A DNA stretch of 64,000 bases from Plasmopara viticola (GCA_001695595.3 MBPM02000027.1:744001-808000), one strand, 5' to 3'. Shown: positions 35,580 to 45,297, counted from the stretch's first letter. The notes: generated from the sequence alone by a model not told the origin. A program made the numbers and translations.

Positions 35580-36192
35580 GGATAGGGTACAGATCAGGTT
35601 TACTCCGCAAATCAATAAGATTTATGCGATGCAGATAAATATAAAGGGGCGAGTATTCAGCTTACTGCGGGTTATGAACACTTCTCGTTCGTACACAGGG
35701 ATTTGAGGAAAAACCTTCGGTAAAACTAGTTATCGACAAAATATGATAACAGAATCTTAGGTCTTGTGATTCCATCACACTATTCTTTCACAAAGAATGA
35801 AATCCCATAAGCCTGCATTTGTCATTTCGGTGGACGTTGCTTATGCTCCGCAACCGTGTCAGTGACAGCTTTCACCCGCAGAAAGACTGGGTATTGGAAT
35901 GGAGCATTTGCATACTTCAAAGTGCCTTTCTAAAGGCCAACATAAAAGTTGAACCCTCGCCAGGTTAGCTTAAGATTCGTTGCACGTATCTTTTGAGCTG
36001 TACTTCATATTTTTTCTCAAGTACAACTTGGAATTTGAATAGAAGAGGAAGATTTCAACAGTGATTGCACGAGTGCAAGTCCTTTCTTTCATCTAGAAGC
36101 TTGTCAAACTTGGGCTTCAAAACGCCTTCTGGGGATATCCTTTAACATTTAAAAAAAGGGCAGAGATTGAGTCCACGTTTGAGGTCGATTTA
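35580..36192 (+). repeat. Upstream region of copy 4
   Basis: It is collinear with 53,690-54,290 and 14,830-15,930, and with the complements of the copy 3 and 5 upstream regions. It includes 'tagggtacagatcaggtttactccgc', the hairpin at 35,836-35,854, 'gtgacagctttcacccgcaga' and 'ttgaatagaagaggaagat', which is the half-site from which the palindromes upstream of copy 5 are built. Confidence 0.7.
35836..35854 (+). promoter_or_regulatory. Conserved upstream hairpin (copy 4)
   Basis: Arms GTTGC and GCAAC enclose TTATGCTCC. The same hairpin, longer, occurs at 53,950-53,970 upstream of copy 6 and decayed at 15,099 upstream of copy 2. It could be a protein-binding site or simply a relic. The evidence is conservation between copies only. 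Confidence 0.35.
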
Positions 36193-36376
36193 ATGTCTGA
36201 TAGGTCCATCAATAGTCGACGCAGCTGTCGTGCGACGCGTAGTACAAGTACACATTTTTGCGACTGCTTCTAGACTTGCAGCTCGATCACTTCCAGCACC
36301 CCCATCTTTGATTCTGGCACCTCCTACAAAGCCTCTCACTAAAACCCTCAGCACCAAACTATTTAAACTTGAAGGC
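36193..36376 (+). other. Disabled start and leader of copy 4
   Basis: The ATG at 36,193 (ATGTCTGATAGG) matches the start of copy 3. In copy 4, about 26 extra bases follow (within about 36,203-36,233) and throw this ATG out of frame; that frame meets TAG near 36,271. The in-frame leader reads 'VQVHIFATASRLAARSLPAPP', an Arg/Ala/Ser-rich stretch like a mitochondrial or plastid-type presequence, but it has no ATG. A second possible start, ATGCAA in copy 2, is GTACAA here. An in-frame TAA lies at 36,191. Confidence 0.7.
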
Positions 36377-38359
36377 ATGAAAACGAAGCTTAAGATTGCG
36401 TTTGAAGGCAATCAAGCAGCCCGCCAATTCGTCGACAATTCTGTTTCTGGCGTTGCTTACAAGCGCATTGAGGACGCGTGCGCTGCCGTCAAGGATAAAA
36501 AGGTGGACTATGCGGTGATACCTATTAAGTCGTCGACACTGGATAGCATTTACGCCCATAACAACCTGCTGCTTAAGTACGGTCTCCATATAGTCGGCGA
36601 GTACGACCAGCAAGTAGTTTTGACTCCCGACCAAAAGACGGACTTCACACTCTACTCACGGTTCCTGCTACTGTCAAATGAGAAGGATTTGCCACTGAAA
36701 GAAAATTTCATCGGCGCTAAGCTCAGGACTTCTCTGGTGTTTGGCTTCCAGGATTGTAAGACCAAAGGCATGCTCATCTCCGTGCTCGCGATTTTATCAC
36801 AGCACGATCTCGACGTGATCAAGGTTGAAGGCCGTCCATGGGACAGCCACGAATTACCGCTGGTTGACGATTCGAATACCAAAGAATGTAAATATCAGTA
36901 TCTCTTTTACGTGGATGTGCAAGGTCACCTCTCGGATGCCAATTTGTCTTCGGCCATGCGCAGGCTAAGTAAGTTCAATTCTTTTGTACGCATTTTTGGC
37001 TTTTATATAACTCCGCAGAGCGAGAAGGTCGTGGAGCTGCCGACGATGACCGGCCGTGTCGAATTCACTAGGGAAAGCAGCATGGCCGACAAGTACCCTC
37101 TGAACCCGATTTTTCAAAAGGTGACGGTGGCCAAGACTGTGCTGATTCATGGTCAGACAAAACAAATGGAAGCCGAGGGTAAGCAGGTGTGGTCTCTGTG
37201 CGTGGGTGAGCCCGACTACAGTCCGCACGACCGTGTACTAGCCGCTGGTGCTAAGGCTATGTTAGAGGGAAACATTAAATACGCGCATATGAAAGGTCTG
37301 GTCGAGCTGCGGAACCTCATCTCGACGTACCTTAAGCAAGCTAAGGGGCTCGCGTACGATCCAGCTACAGAGTTACTGGTGTCAAACGGTGCACAGCAGT
37401 CCGTCTACCAAGCGCTTTACACGATATGCCGTCCCGGCCAGAAGGTCATCATCCCGACGCCGTACTGGCTTAACTACCCAGAAATCGTCAAACTTGTGTA
37501 TGCAGAGCCTGTTGTACTGCGTACGACGCTAAAGGAAAACTATCTGATCAACCCAAAGGAGCTCGAAAAGACACTTACATTGCACTCAGATGCCAAGGTT
37601 ATCATCTTGTGTAATCCAAGCAATCCGTCCGGCACACTCCATAGTCCTGAGCACCTCGAGCGAATTGCTGCAGTGCTGCGCAAGCCTCAATTTCGCCATA
37701 TCTTGGTCATATCTGATGAGATTTACGAGCAATTGCTGTACCAGGACGAGGGCGTTCCGGAGCGCAAGCATGTGAGCTTTGGCACACTTCCAGGCATGTA
37801 TGAGCGCACACTGTTAGTTAACGGATTTTCCAAAGCACACGCCATGACTGGCCTCCGTGTGGGTTATCTAGCCGCGCCTAAACACTACATCGATCCATGC
37901 ACGTTGCTACAGGCGCAGCTGACGTCGTGTCCGAACACCATAGGCCAGGTGGCTGCTATAGAAGCCCTTAAGTATGAGCTTGAATGTATGGACAAGGGCG
38001 AGCGTCGCATCACAGAAGTGATGAAAGATTTGGACATTAAGCGCCGTTACATCGTCAAGCGACTGACGGCCATGCCCAAGATGCGCTTTGCGTATCCAAC
38101 TTCAGCTTTTTACGTATTTTTGGATCTTTCGTTGTACTTTAAAAGCAAAAAGGCTTTCAATGTCGACAAAAGCGTCACCATCACAAGTGTTGACGACTTT
38201 TGTGCACACCTATTGCAAGAATTGCACATTGCTGTGGTACCTGGCTCAGAGTTTGGCGACGAATTTGGCATGCGTATTTCGTACGCAAGCTCGATGGAAA
38301 CGATCACGCACGCAATGGATGGCATGGAAAAGCTACTTAACTCTTTGACCTTTGAGTAG
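36377..38359 (+). CDS. PDT-like/ACT/aminotransferase fusion protein (copy 4)
   Basis: 660 residues from the first in-frame ATG; the frame is open from 36,194. Residues 1-96 resemble the first lobe of prephenate dehydratase ('KLKIAFEG', 'YAVIPIKSSTLDSIY', 'IVGE', then a TRF-like 'SRF' at 94-96). The Gly-x-x-Gly-Ala-Tyr-Ser motif is absent, and only about 18 residues separate IVGE from SRF instead of about 90, so lobe two is missing. Residues about 114-206 form an ACT domain with 'KGML' and 'VEGRP' in place of the Phe-binding GAL and ESRP motifs. Residues about 245-658 are a class I aminotransferase: 'GEPDY', 'PTPYW', 'NPSNPSG' (N416), 'SDEIY' (D447, Y450), PLP lysine K486 in 'FSKAHAMTG', and substrate arginine R633 in 'MRISYA'. 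The lysine, aspartate and arginine are all present, so transamination is plausible. The overall look is the aspartate/prephenate type (AAT 1-beta or gamma). No intron is seen, and GC is higher than in the flanks. Dehydratase activity is unlikely. It may be cytosolic because the leader is cut off, or a young pseudogene. Confidence 0.88.
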   Translation: MKTKLKIAFEGNQAARQFVDNSVSGVAYKRIEDACAAVKDKKVDYAVIPIKSSTLDSIYAHNNLLLKYGLHIVGEYDQQVVLTPDQKTDFTLYSRFLLLSNEKDLPLKENFIGAKLRTSLVFGFQDCKTKGMLISVLAILSQHDLDVIKVEGRPWDSHELPLVDDSNTKECKYQYLFYVDVQGHLSDANLSSAMRRLSKFNSFVRIFGFYITPQSEKVVELPTMTGRVEFTRESSMADKYPLNPIFQKVTVAKTVLIHGQTKQMEAEGKQVWSLCVGEPDYSPHDRVLAAGAKAMLEGNIKYAHMKGLVELRNLISTYLKQAKGLAYDPATELLVSNGAQQSVYQALYTICRPGQKVIIPTPYWLNYPEIVKLVYAEPVVLRTTLKENYLINPKELEKTLTLHSDAKVIILCNPSNPSGTLHSPEHLERIAAVLRKPQFRHILVISDEIYEQLLYQDEGVPERKHVSFGTLPGMYERTLLVNGFSKAHAMTGLRVGYLAAPKHYIDPCTLLQAQLTSCPNTIGQVAAIEALKYELECMDKGERRITEVMKDLDIKRRYIVKRLTAMPKMRFAYPTSAFYVFLDLSLYFKSKKAFNVDKSVTITSVDDFCAHLLQELHIAVVPGSEFGDEFGMRISYASSMETITHAMDGMEKLLNSLTFE

Positions 38360-40500
38360 CCACCTTTAGTTTCTTGGTTTGCTAAAGGATTAGGACATGT
38401 CGCATGAAATCCTTTAATAAAATTTATACAGAACATTTAGTGCGCGTTGTGTCGATTTATTGTCTTAGATAACGTCCGACAGTCGCCTTTTCTAGGAGCA
38501 TCAATTCAGGAAGTAAAAGCGGTTTTCTATTCCTACGTGTTATGGCTCTGATTTTTTGTCAACGTTATAAATTAAGGCTTTTCAATCTTGAAATTTGACA
38601 TACGATTGTACACCTAATAAATAGAGAAGACCATTCCTTATTGAACGTGCAGTACCTATAGAGCAAGATGCAATAGAATTGCTTGCTTTTCTGCTCCAAG
38701 ATCGCTGACCTATCTTCTTGTTACAAGGCATGTTTTGTCCGCATTGTCATGTCTTGCTTGTCTCTTGTATTCTAAAGATATGATCTTTCATGAAATGTAA
38801 ATCATACCGGAGCTAAAAGCGAACCTGCAGGAAAGTAGCTGTTGCAGACGTCTTGCATGCATGCATCTAAAATTTCTCATCTCTTATATAATAGTATCAG
38901 CCTTGATCTTTTGAGTGTGACAAAAGTACGAAAAATTATAATCAGCAGTCTGTCTATGTCAAGGTGTACTAATTCGAATGATGCGGCAGCTACTTGTACA
39001 GATAAATCGCCGGGCTTTACTAGTACAATCGAAAGTACAGTGCTCTCTAATTTTTTCACTTTACCTCCTGTACGCCAATCTTGTACGCACAAGCCTACAA
39101 GTTTTTAAAGGCCCACTGTGCGTCCAGAAAGCTAGAATGAACATATACGAGGTCGCACGAAGAATCAGTGCTCCAATTTTTACCCAAGGCTGAACCTAGG
39201 GCAAAGCTGCGCAACCACAAAAGCTGCGCCTATATCATGGGCAGCAAAGTCTCAAAAAGTTTGCTCCTAAGAGCTTTCGGCAAGCAAAAGCTATGGAAGA
39301 GCCGCCCACTTCACCGCGGCGGGAAACCCACGCCTATCAAACTCTTTTGAATGGTGGTCTAAATACTTTTTCTTACTGTGGACGATAACTCGGCGTACCC
39401 CCAGATTAATTTTTGGAGTTGCAAATAAGCCTCTGGGAAATATCAACGTTGCCAAGAGACCCTCACATCAGTGGGTGAAATTGAACTTGACATTAAATCC
39501 ACTGGCCATGCGAAAGGCTTCCCCGAAATGACACAAAAGTCTATTCATTTCTAGCGAAGACTCAACCCGAGGGAAGTTTGTTAATGTCGTGACGCCCGGG
39601 AGAAATGAGCCACATCAAAGGCGATAGCCCTCAGTATTTTCGCATGGCCGGTTGGTCGGATGTCAATTTAGTATTTTTCTTGATTGTGAGGGTGTCTTGG
39701 CAACGTTAACATTTAGCAGAGGCTTATTTATAGCCTAAAAATTCAAACCGGACCTACACCAAGCTCTTATCGTTCAATGTCAAAGTGTACTGGACGAAAG
39801 ACAGTTACAGGCGCGGATTTTCACCCGCGGTTGATTAGGACCGTCTTTCCTAATTTTGCTTGCCACATTGTCTCTGACGAGTAAACTATATAAAGGCTTG
39901 CCGCTTAAGGTAAATGCGCAGCTTTTATAACAGTGTACGTTTGTGGTAGCGCAGTATTTGCGTAGCCTTTGCAGTTGCAGCATTTGATGCGAACGCGGCC
40001 TTTGCATCAAATGTAGCCTTGAGTACTAAAGTTGATTTTACTGCAGTAGCGTGTTTAAAAGCCAAAAGGTTTGTACGCACAGAACCGGCGTGTGGGCGAC
40101 AAAATGACAGAGTAAGAGAGCACTACAATAAGATCGTATCAGTATTTCTTCGGCAGCTTGTCCATACAGGTATCTGCCCCATCATGCAAAATGATTCAGC
40201 TAAAGACGAACAGCTTATTCACATTTAAAAATAAGACGGATACAACCACAAATGAATAGTGGCATTTTTAGATGAAGAAAAGAAGCCGTCAGGAATATTC
40301 AATTTCTTGCAGATATAATTTCAGTTACTGTACCAATCTGTTGAAATTCAAGAGACATAATGGTGCGCGCAGAACATGGTCAGCGATTTTATAGCAAAGG
40401 TATAAAACACATTCGTATTTTGCTCTAAAATTTAATTGGAAATGGTATACTTTATAAGAGAGGACATTCCTCTATCAAATTTTTGCTCGAAAATTTTTAA
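38360..40500. repeat. Downstream flank shared by copies 4 and 6
   Basis: 38,640-39,700 aligns in order with 55,880-56,900 ('acaaggc.t.ttttg', 'catgtcttgctt', 'aatcagcagtctg', 'cagtgctctc', 'aatgtcgtgac'-like). It shows that duplication units extend at least 1 kb past the gene. Several frames of 60-90 codons (for example 38,842-39,108 plus and 38,877-39,092 minus) are open, but the second copy does not preserve them. No gene is assigned. Confidence 0.55.
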
Positions 40501-40513
40501 GTATAACGCTTGT

Positions 40514-40838
40514 ATTGTATTGCATTACGTTATCGCGTTGCCAAGTTATGCACGTGCTAGGCTCAGTCTGGCTAGTCCACGGCATAGAGTGGTGTCCGCA
40601 TACGTCGGGTCTCGTTCGGCGGGCAGCGCAGCCAGCACCGAGGTCGTGAGGGTCTTCCATTGTTTTGTATAGCTCTGACTTGGTAAGAGCCCAGGTGGCG
40701 CTCTGGTGCTGGAGACCGTCGCGTCGAGAGTGAGACTCGTTAGAGACCTGCAGATGCCCGAGAGCACCTGCCCGAAGCGCGCGAGCATTTAGCCCCCGCG
40801 CTTGGAAAGAGGGCGTCACCCCGACCTTTTCCGAAGTA
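40514..40838 (-). mobile_element. SINE-like retroposon, copy 2
   Basis: A 325-bp relative of 35,106-35,426 in reverse orientation, between perfect 13-bp repeats GTATAACGCTTGT (40,501-40,513 and 40,839-40,851). The two copies share the 5' part (GGAAAAGGT, GTGACGCCC, TTCCAAGCGCGGGGGC) and the 3' part (ACTTGGCAACGCGATAACGTAAT), followed by different short AT-rich tails. Independent target duplications prove two separate insertions. The sequence contrasts strongly with its AT-rich surroundings. Confidence 0.87.
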
Positions 40839-41077
40839 GTATAACGCTTGTTGCTTAAAAACAATGAGGTCCCGCCTTTTTTAAGGAAAACGGACTTTGT
40901 AAACTGATGCGCCTCCCCTGACCTTGACTTGACGATTGTCAGACGTCGTCTAAGACAATGACTTGACCCATTAGGCATTGCATGCTTGGTATCGATATAC
41001 TTCCTCAAGGCCTGTACTAATCATTTAGCAAAACAGGAACAAAACGTGTAGAAATCGCACAAGAGAGGAATGTAGCT

Positions 41078-43070
41078 TTTCCATGCCATCCATTGCACGC
41101 GTGATCGTTCCATCGAGTTTGCGTACGAAATGCGCAGGCCAATTTCGTCGCCAAACTCGGAGTCAAAAACTTCAGCAATGTTCATGTCCTGCAAAAGGTG
41201 TGCACAAAATCGTCTTTACTTGCAAGGATCACGCTTTTGTCGGCATTCAAAGCGTCTAAGTCTTAAAGTCTAACGACAGATCCAAAAACTCGTAGACAGC
41301 TGAAGCTATATACGCGAATTGCATATCGGACTTGACTATCAGTCGCTTGACTAAACAACGGCACTTGAGGCCCACTTTTTTACATTTCTTCGGTGCGACA
41401 CTCGCCCTTGTACATATATCCAAGCTCATACTTGAGTGCCTCAGTAGCAGCCACTTGGCCTATGGTGTTCGGACACGACGTCAACTGCGCCTGTAGCAAC
41501 GTGCATGCATTGCTTAGTGTTTAGGCGTGGCTTGGTAAACCACACGGAGGCCAGTCTTGGCGTGTGCGTTCATAAAGCCTTTAGCAAGCAGTGTGCGCTC
41601 CTACATACCTGGAGGTGTGTCAAAGCTCACATGCTAGCGATCTAGTACGCCCCCGTCTTGTTTCAACTATTGCTCGTAAATCTCGTAAGAAAGGACCACG
41701 ATATGGAGGCTTGCGCAGAATACCAGCTATTCGCTCGAAGTGCTCCGGACTGTGGAGCGCGGCCAACGGGTTGCTTGGATTACACAAAATAAAAAATTAT
41801 AGCATCTGCGCGCGATGTTTGTCTTCTCAAGCCCAATTGGGTTGATCAGTAGATTTGCGTAAGTGTCGTACGCAGTACAACACACAAAAGTTTAAATATT
41901 TCTGGGTTGTTGAGCCAGTGCGGCGTCGGGATGACGACCTTCTGACCGGGACGGCATATCGTGTGTAGTGCTTGATACACAGACTGCTGTGCACCATTTG
42001 ATACCAGCGCTTTTGTGTCTAAATACCCTAAGCTTGACTTAGGTACATTGAGATGTGGTTCCGCAGCTCGACCAGACCTTACATATGCGCGTATTCGATG
42101 TTAAGGTCTATCATAGCCCTGGCACTAGCGGCCAGTACACAGTCGTGCAGATATTAGTCGGCTCCATCGCGCACAGGGACCACACTTGCTTTCCCTTGGT
42201 TTCCACTACCATGGATCAGCATAGTCTTGCCCACCGTCTTCTTGGATAATCGGGTTCGAAGGGTATTTGTCGCTCATGCTGCTATCCGTACCAAATTCGA
42301 CACGGTCGGGCTGCGAAGACACCCATAGCCTTCTCGCTCTCTGAAATTTCAAAGGAGCATTAAATGCGCGGAAAAACCGAAGACAAATTGGCATTCGTGA
42401 GGTAAAATCCTCATCCACGTAAAACAGGTACTGATATTCACGCGCTTCGATGACCGACTTGTCAATCTGCGGCGATGCCTGTCTGTGCTTTTATTCTTAG
42501 TCAAGTCGAGGTTGCGCTATGAAAAAACCACGAGCACGCAGAGCATGCCCTTGGTCTTACGAACCCGAATACCAAAAACCATAGCAGTCTTAAGCCTAAC
42601 GCCGATATTAATGCCATATCCCCCTGCTTGAACAGCAGTAGAAACATTGTGTAGGGAGTGGAGTGCGTCTTTTGCTCGTGGTCAAAAACTCATACTTGTC
42701 GTACCCATGGGGAGGTCGTGCTTGAGCAGCAGTTCGTAGTGGGTGCAGATTCTATCCAGCGTCGACCACTCAGTAAAGTAACACCGCATAGTCCACTCTC
42801 TTCTCCTTGACGGCAGCGCATGCTTCCTCGGTGCGCTTGTTAGCGACGGCAGAGACAAAATTATCGACAAATTAGCTGCTTGCTTTACCTCGTCCCCTTC
42901 GTACGCAATTTAAAAAAATTCCTATGCCTACAAATTTTATTGTTCGGTGCTGAGAATTGCGTTGCAGGAGGTGCCAAAATTCGAGTTGGGGTTCTGGAAA
43001 CAGTCGTAAATATGTGTACTTGCACTATGCACCTGTCAGACCTTAAATTGCAAACTCAATTTCTGCGATT
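41078..43070 (-). pseudogene. Copy 5: full-length but decayed fusion pseudogene
   Basis: The whole of copy 4 can be followed on the minus strand, from the leader near 43,070 to the C-terminus near 41,080. Landmarks are the PDT-like segment 42,680-42,880 ('STLDRICTHYELLLKH'), ACT near 42,420-42,640, 'EAEGKQ' near 42,200, 'VELRN' near 42,060, the NPSNP region near 41,770, the SKAHA region near 41,560 ('NAHAKTGLRVVY') and 'EFGDE' near 41,145. Stops and indels occur about every 100 bases. It converges on copy 4, so transcription from its promoter side would yield RNA antisense to copy 4. Confidence 0.85.
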
Positions 43071-43111
43071 TAGAGGTTAAACCTAGAAGGTATTTTTGAT
43101 TCGAAATTTTA

Positions 43112-43151
43112 ATGTAAGAGGAAGATCGTTACTTCGATCTTCCTCTTACAT
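43112..43151. repeat. Palindrome P1
   Basis: Perfect 17-bp arms (ATGTAAGAGGAAGATCG and complement) surround the 6-base centre TTACTT. Imperfect pairing extends about 13 bases further on each side. Confidence 0.9.
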
Positions 43152-43720
43152 CTTAATTTCGAGTTAATCATGAACAAAAGCATGAGGGCCAGCTTAAACG
43201 ACCAACGAAGGATGGACCCAACTTTTCCGGTACACTTGAGAAAGGCAGTTTTAAGCATTTTCAGTTAATCTGATTAAGTCTCAACGCTCACCAAAATGTC
43301 ATTTTCATGCTAAATCGTCAAGCAAAAAATATCTTCAACATTGTAATACGTATCATTAAAAATTCGAATATAAGTGAATCACAGTTCATTTGCCGTGTTT
43401 TGTTGATAACTTGTAGGTTTGTCTCAATTTCACGTGTACGAAGGAGGGAAGTTTTTAATCTGTGAATACTCGCCCCCACATAATAAATTGCATCTCAATT
43501 TCAGGCATAAATCTGTCATTGAAGTATGACTGTGCGGAGTAAACCTGATCGATACATATCGCAAATTTGGTCCTTTTATTACCCAAGGCTACGTTGCTCC
43601 GAGTTCGTCCACAAACGGTACACTTTGAAGTAAAGTACAGTATTGACGGTTTTTCAAGTCGGCGAATTAAGACTAACCTTTTCAGAGAAGTATTGATATA
43701 GCATTTCCGATAGTTTTCAC
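43135..43720 (-). repeat. Upstream block A of copy 5
   Basis: It is the upstream region of copy 5 (minus), directly next to P1. It is repeated at 43,895-44,560 (block C) with about 90% visible identity, and its first 95 bases again at 43,766-43,860 (block B). It matches the upstream regions of the other copies. No gene is present. Confidence 0.8.
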
Positions 43721-43728
43721 GTTTAAAT

Positions 43729-43764
43729 GTAAGAGGAAGATCGAAGTAACGATCTTCCTCTTAC
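43729..43764. repeat. Palindrome P2, centre inverted
   Basis: 15-bp arms identical to P1 and P3, but the centre is AAGTAA, the exact reverse complement of the TTACTT found in the other two. Confidence 0.9.
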
Positions 43765-43765
43765 G

Positions 43766-43860
43766 AGTTGACCGTGAACAAAAGCATGAGGGTCAGCTTA
43801 AACGACCAACGAAGGATGGACCCAACTTTTCCTGTACACTTGAGAAAGGCAGTTTTCCAC
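43766..43860 (-). repeat. Upstream block B, short copy
   Basis: A repeat of the first 95 bases of blocks A and C ('acaaaagcatgagggtcagc', 'accaacgaaggatggaccca'), enclosed between P2 and P3. Confidence 0.85.
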
Positions 43861-43922
43861 TCGAAATTCAAATGTAAGAGGAAGATCGTTACTTCGATCT
43901 TCCTCTTACATTTAAATTTCAA
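43861..43922. repeat. Palindrome P3
   Basis: Arms of 28 bp with two mismatches (43,861-43,888 and 43,895-43,922) around TTACTT. The inner 19 bp are perfect. Confidence 0.9.
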
Positions 43923-44560
43923 GTTAATCATGAACAAAAGCATGAGGGTCAGCTTAAACGGCCAACGAAGGATGGACCCAACTTTTCCGGTACACTTGCA
44001 GAAAAGGCAGTTTTAAGCATTTTCATTAATCTGATTAAGTCTTACTTGCAAGCAACGCTCACCAAAGTGTCATTTTCAGGCTAAATCGTCAAGCAAAAAA
44101 TATCTTTAACATTGTAATACGTATCATTATAAATTCGAACATAACTGGACCACAGTTCATTTGCCGTATTTTGTTGATAACTTGTAGGTTTGTCTCAACT
44201 TCACGTGCACGAAAGAGGGGAGTTTTCAATCTGTAATTACTCGCCCCCCAATAATAAATTGCATCTCAGTTTCAGGCATAAATCTGTCATTGAACTATGA
44301 TTGTGCGGAGTAAACCTGATCGATACCCTATACCTTCCCAAGCATAGCGCAAATTCGGTCCCTTTATTACCCAAGGCTGCGTTGCTCTAAGTTCGTCCAC
44401 AAACGGTACACTTTTGAACTAATGTACAGTATTAACGGTTTTTCAAGTACGACTTCATTAATACTTGAGCGGCGATTTAAGACCAACCTTCTCAGAGAAG
44501 TATCACCTTCTCAGAGAAGTATCGATATAAAATTTTCGATAGTTTTCACGGTGTACAATC
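43895..44560 (-). repeat. Upstream block C of copy 5
   Basis: A second long copy of block A. It keeps more of the ancestral upstream sequence than A. Near its end, 19 bases are tandemly doubled at 44,486-44,523. Confidence 0.8.
44486..44523. repeat. 19-bp tandem duplication
   Basis: ACCTTCTCAGAGAAGTATC occurs twice head to tail. It is a local slippage product inside block C. Confidence 0.9.
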
Positions 44561-44689
44561 ACATCTCTGATTTTAAGAATAATGCTCACGCAGTCATGGT
44601 GTTTAACTCAGTTTGAGTACATGAAGTTTTTGTATTAAATTCTGGTAACTTAATGTTTTTTTTTACCCTCGGCACATTCAATTCAATAT

Positions 44690-44835
44690 TGCTAAAATTA
44701 CACCGCTGAATGCATGTTGAACAGGTGAATGGCTTCACAGTATTTACAAATACGTTACAATTAGTAATTACGTATGGTAGCCGTTCATTGGTCAAGATAA
44801 ATATATTTACTTCAGTTTTTACTTTCTTCTCAACA
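44690..44835 (+). repeat. 5' LTR of copia element 2
   Basis: The first bases are TGCTAAAATT instead of TGTTAAAATT. This is the most diverged of the four LTRs in the window. Confidence 0.94.
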
Positions 44836-44877
44836 GGTTGACAACCGCAACAAGCTCAAGCAACGTTCTCGCCCAAT

Positions 44878-45297
44878 ATGAACAAGCGCACCGAAGTCCT
44901 CCTAGGAAGTGGTAACTATTACCTCTGGGAGTTTAATATGAGGATGACTCTGGCGCGGAAGGGTCTCCTGGGACACATCATGGCCGTCAAGAAAGAGAAG
45001 GACGTCACGGAGGCGTGGCTGGTTAATGATGCCAAGGCGCTAGGCATCATTTCTTAAGGCGTTGAGATCCAGCACCAGACCAAGATTTGATCGGCTACGC
45101 GTGCTATGGAGGCGTGGGGAACCCTCCGCGATTTCTATAATCGCTCGACTCTTCACAATCGTGTTGTGATGACTCGTCGACTCTATGAGTTCAAGATGGA
45201 AAGTGGAACAAGCATGGCAGAGCATCTGGACTCTTTTGACGAGCTAGTAGTGGGACTACAGACTACGGGAGAGCAAATTGATGAGTCACGCTAGCTG
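44878..45297 (+). pseudogene. Copia element 2: gag N-terminal part with three stops
   Basis: The start codon and frame match element 1. In-frame stops lie at 45,055 (TAA where element 1 has CAA), 45,088 (TGA where element 1 has CGG) and 45,292 (TAG where element 1 has CAG). Two of these are single C-to-T changes. Gag cannot be made. Confidence 0.93.

Noticed and set aside
36193..36270. A short 5' intron that would join ATG 36,193 to the main frame
   Set aside because: A GT...AG pair at 36,204-36,242 was tested by reading; the spliced frame meets a TAG shortly after, so it does not rescue the leader.
36230..36376. Start of the fusion protein at 36,230 (709 residues)
   Set aside because: The codon at 36,230 is GTG, not ATG. 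No eukaryotic start is supported there, and the next in-frame ATG is at 36,377.
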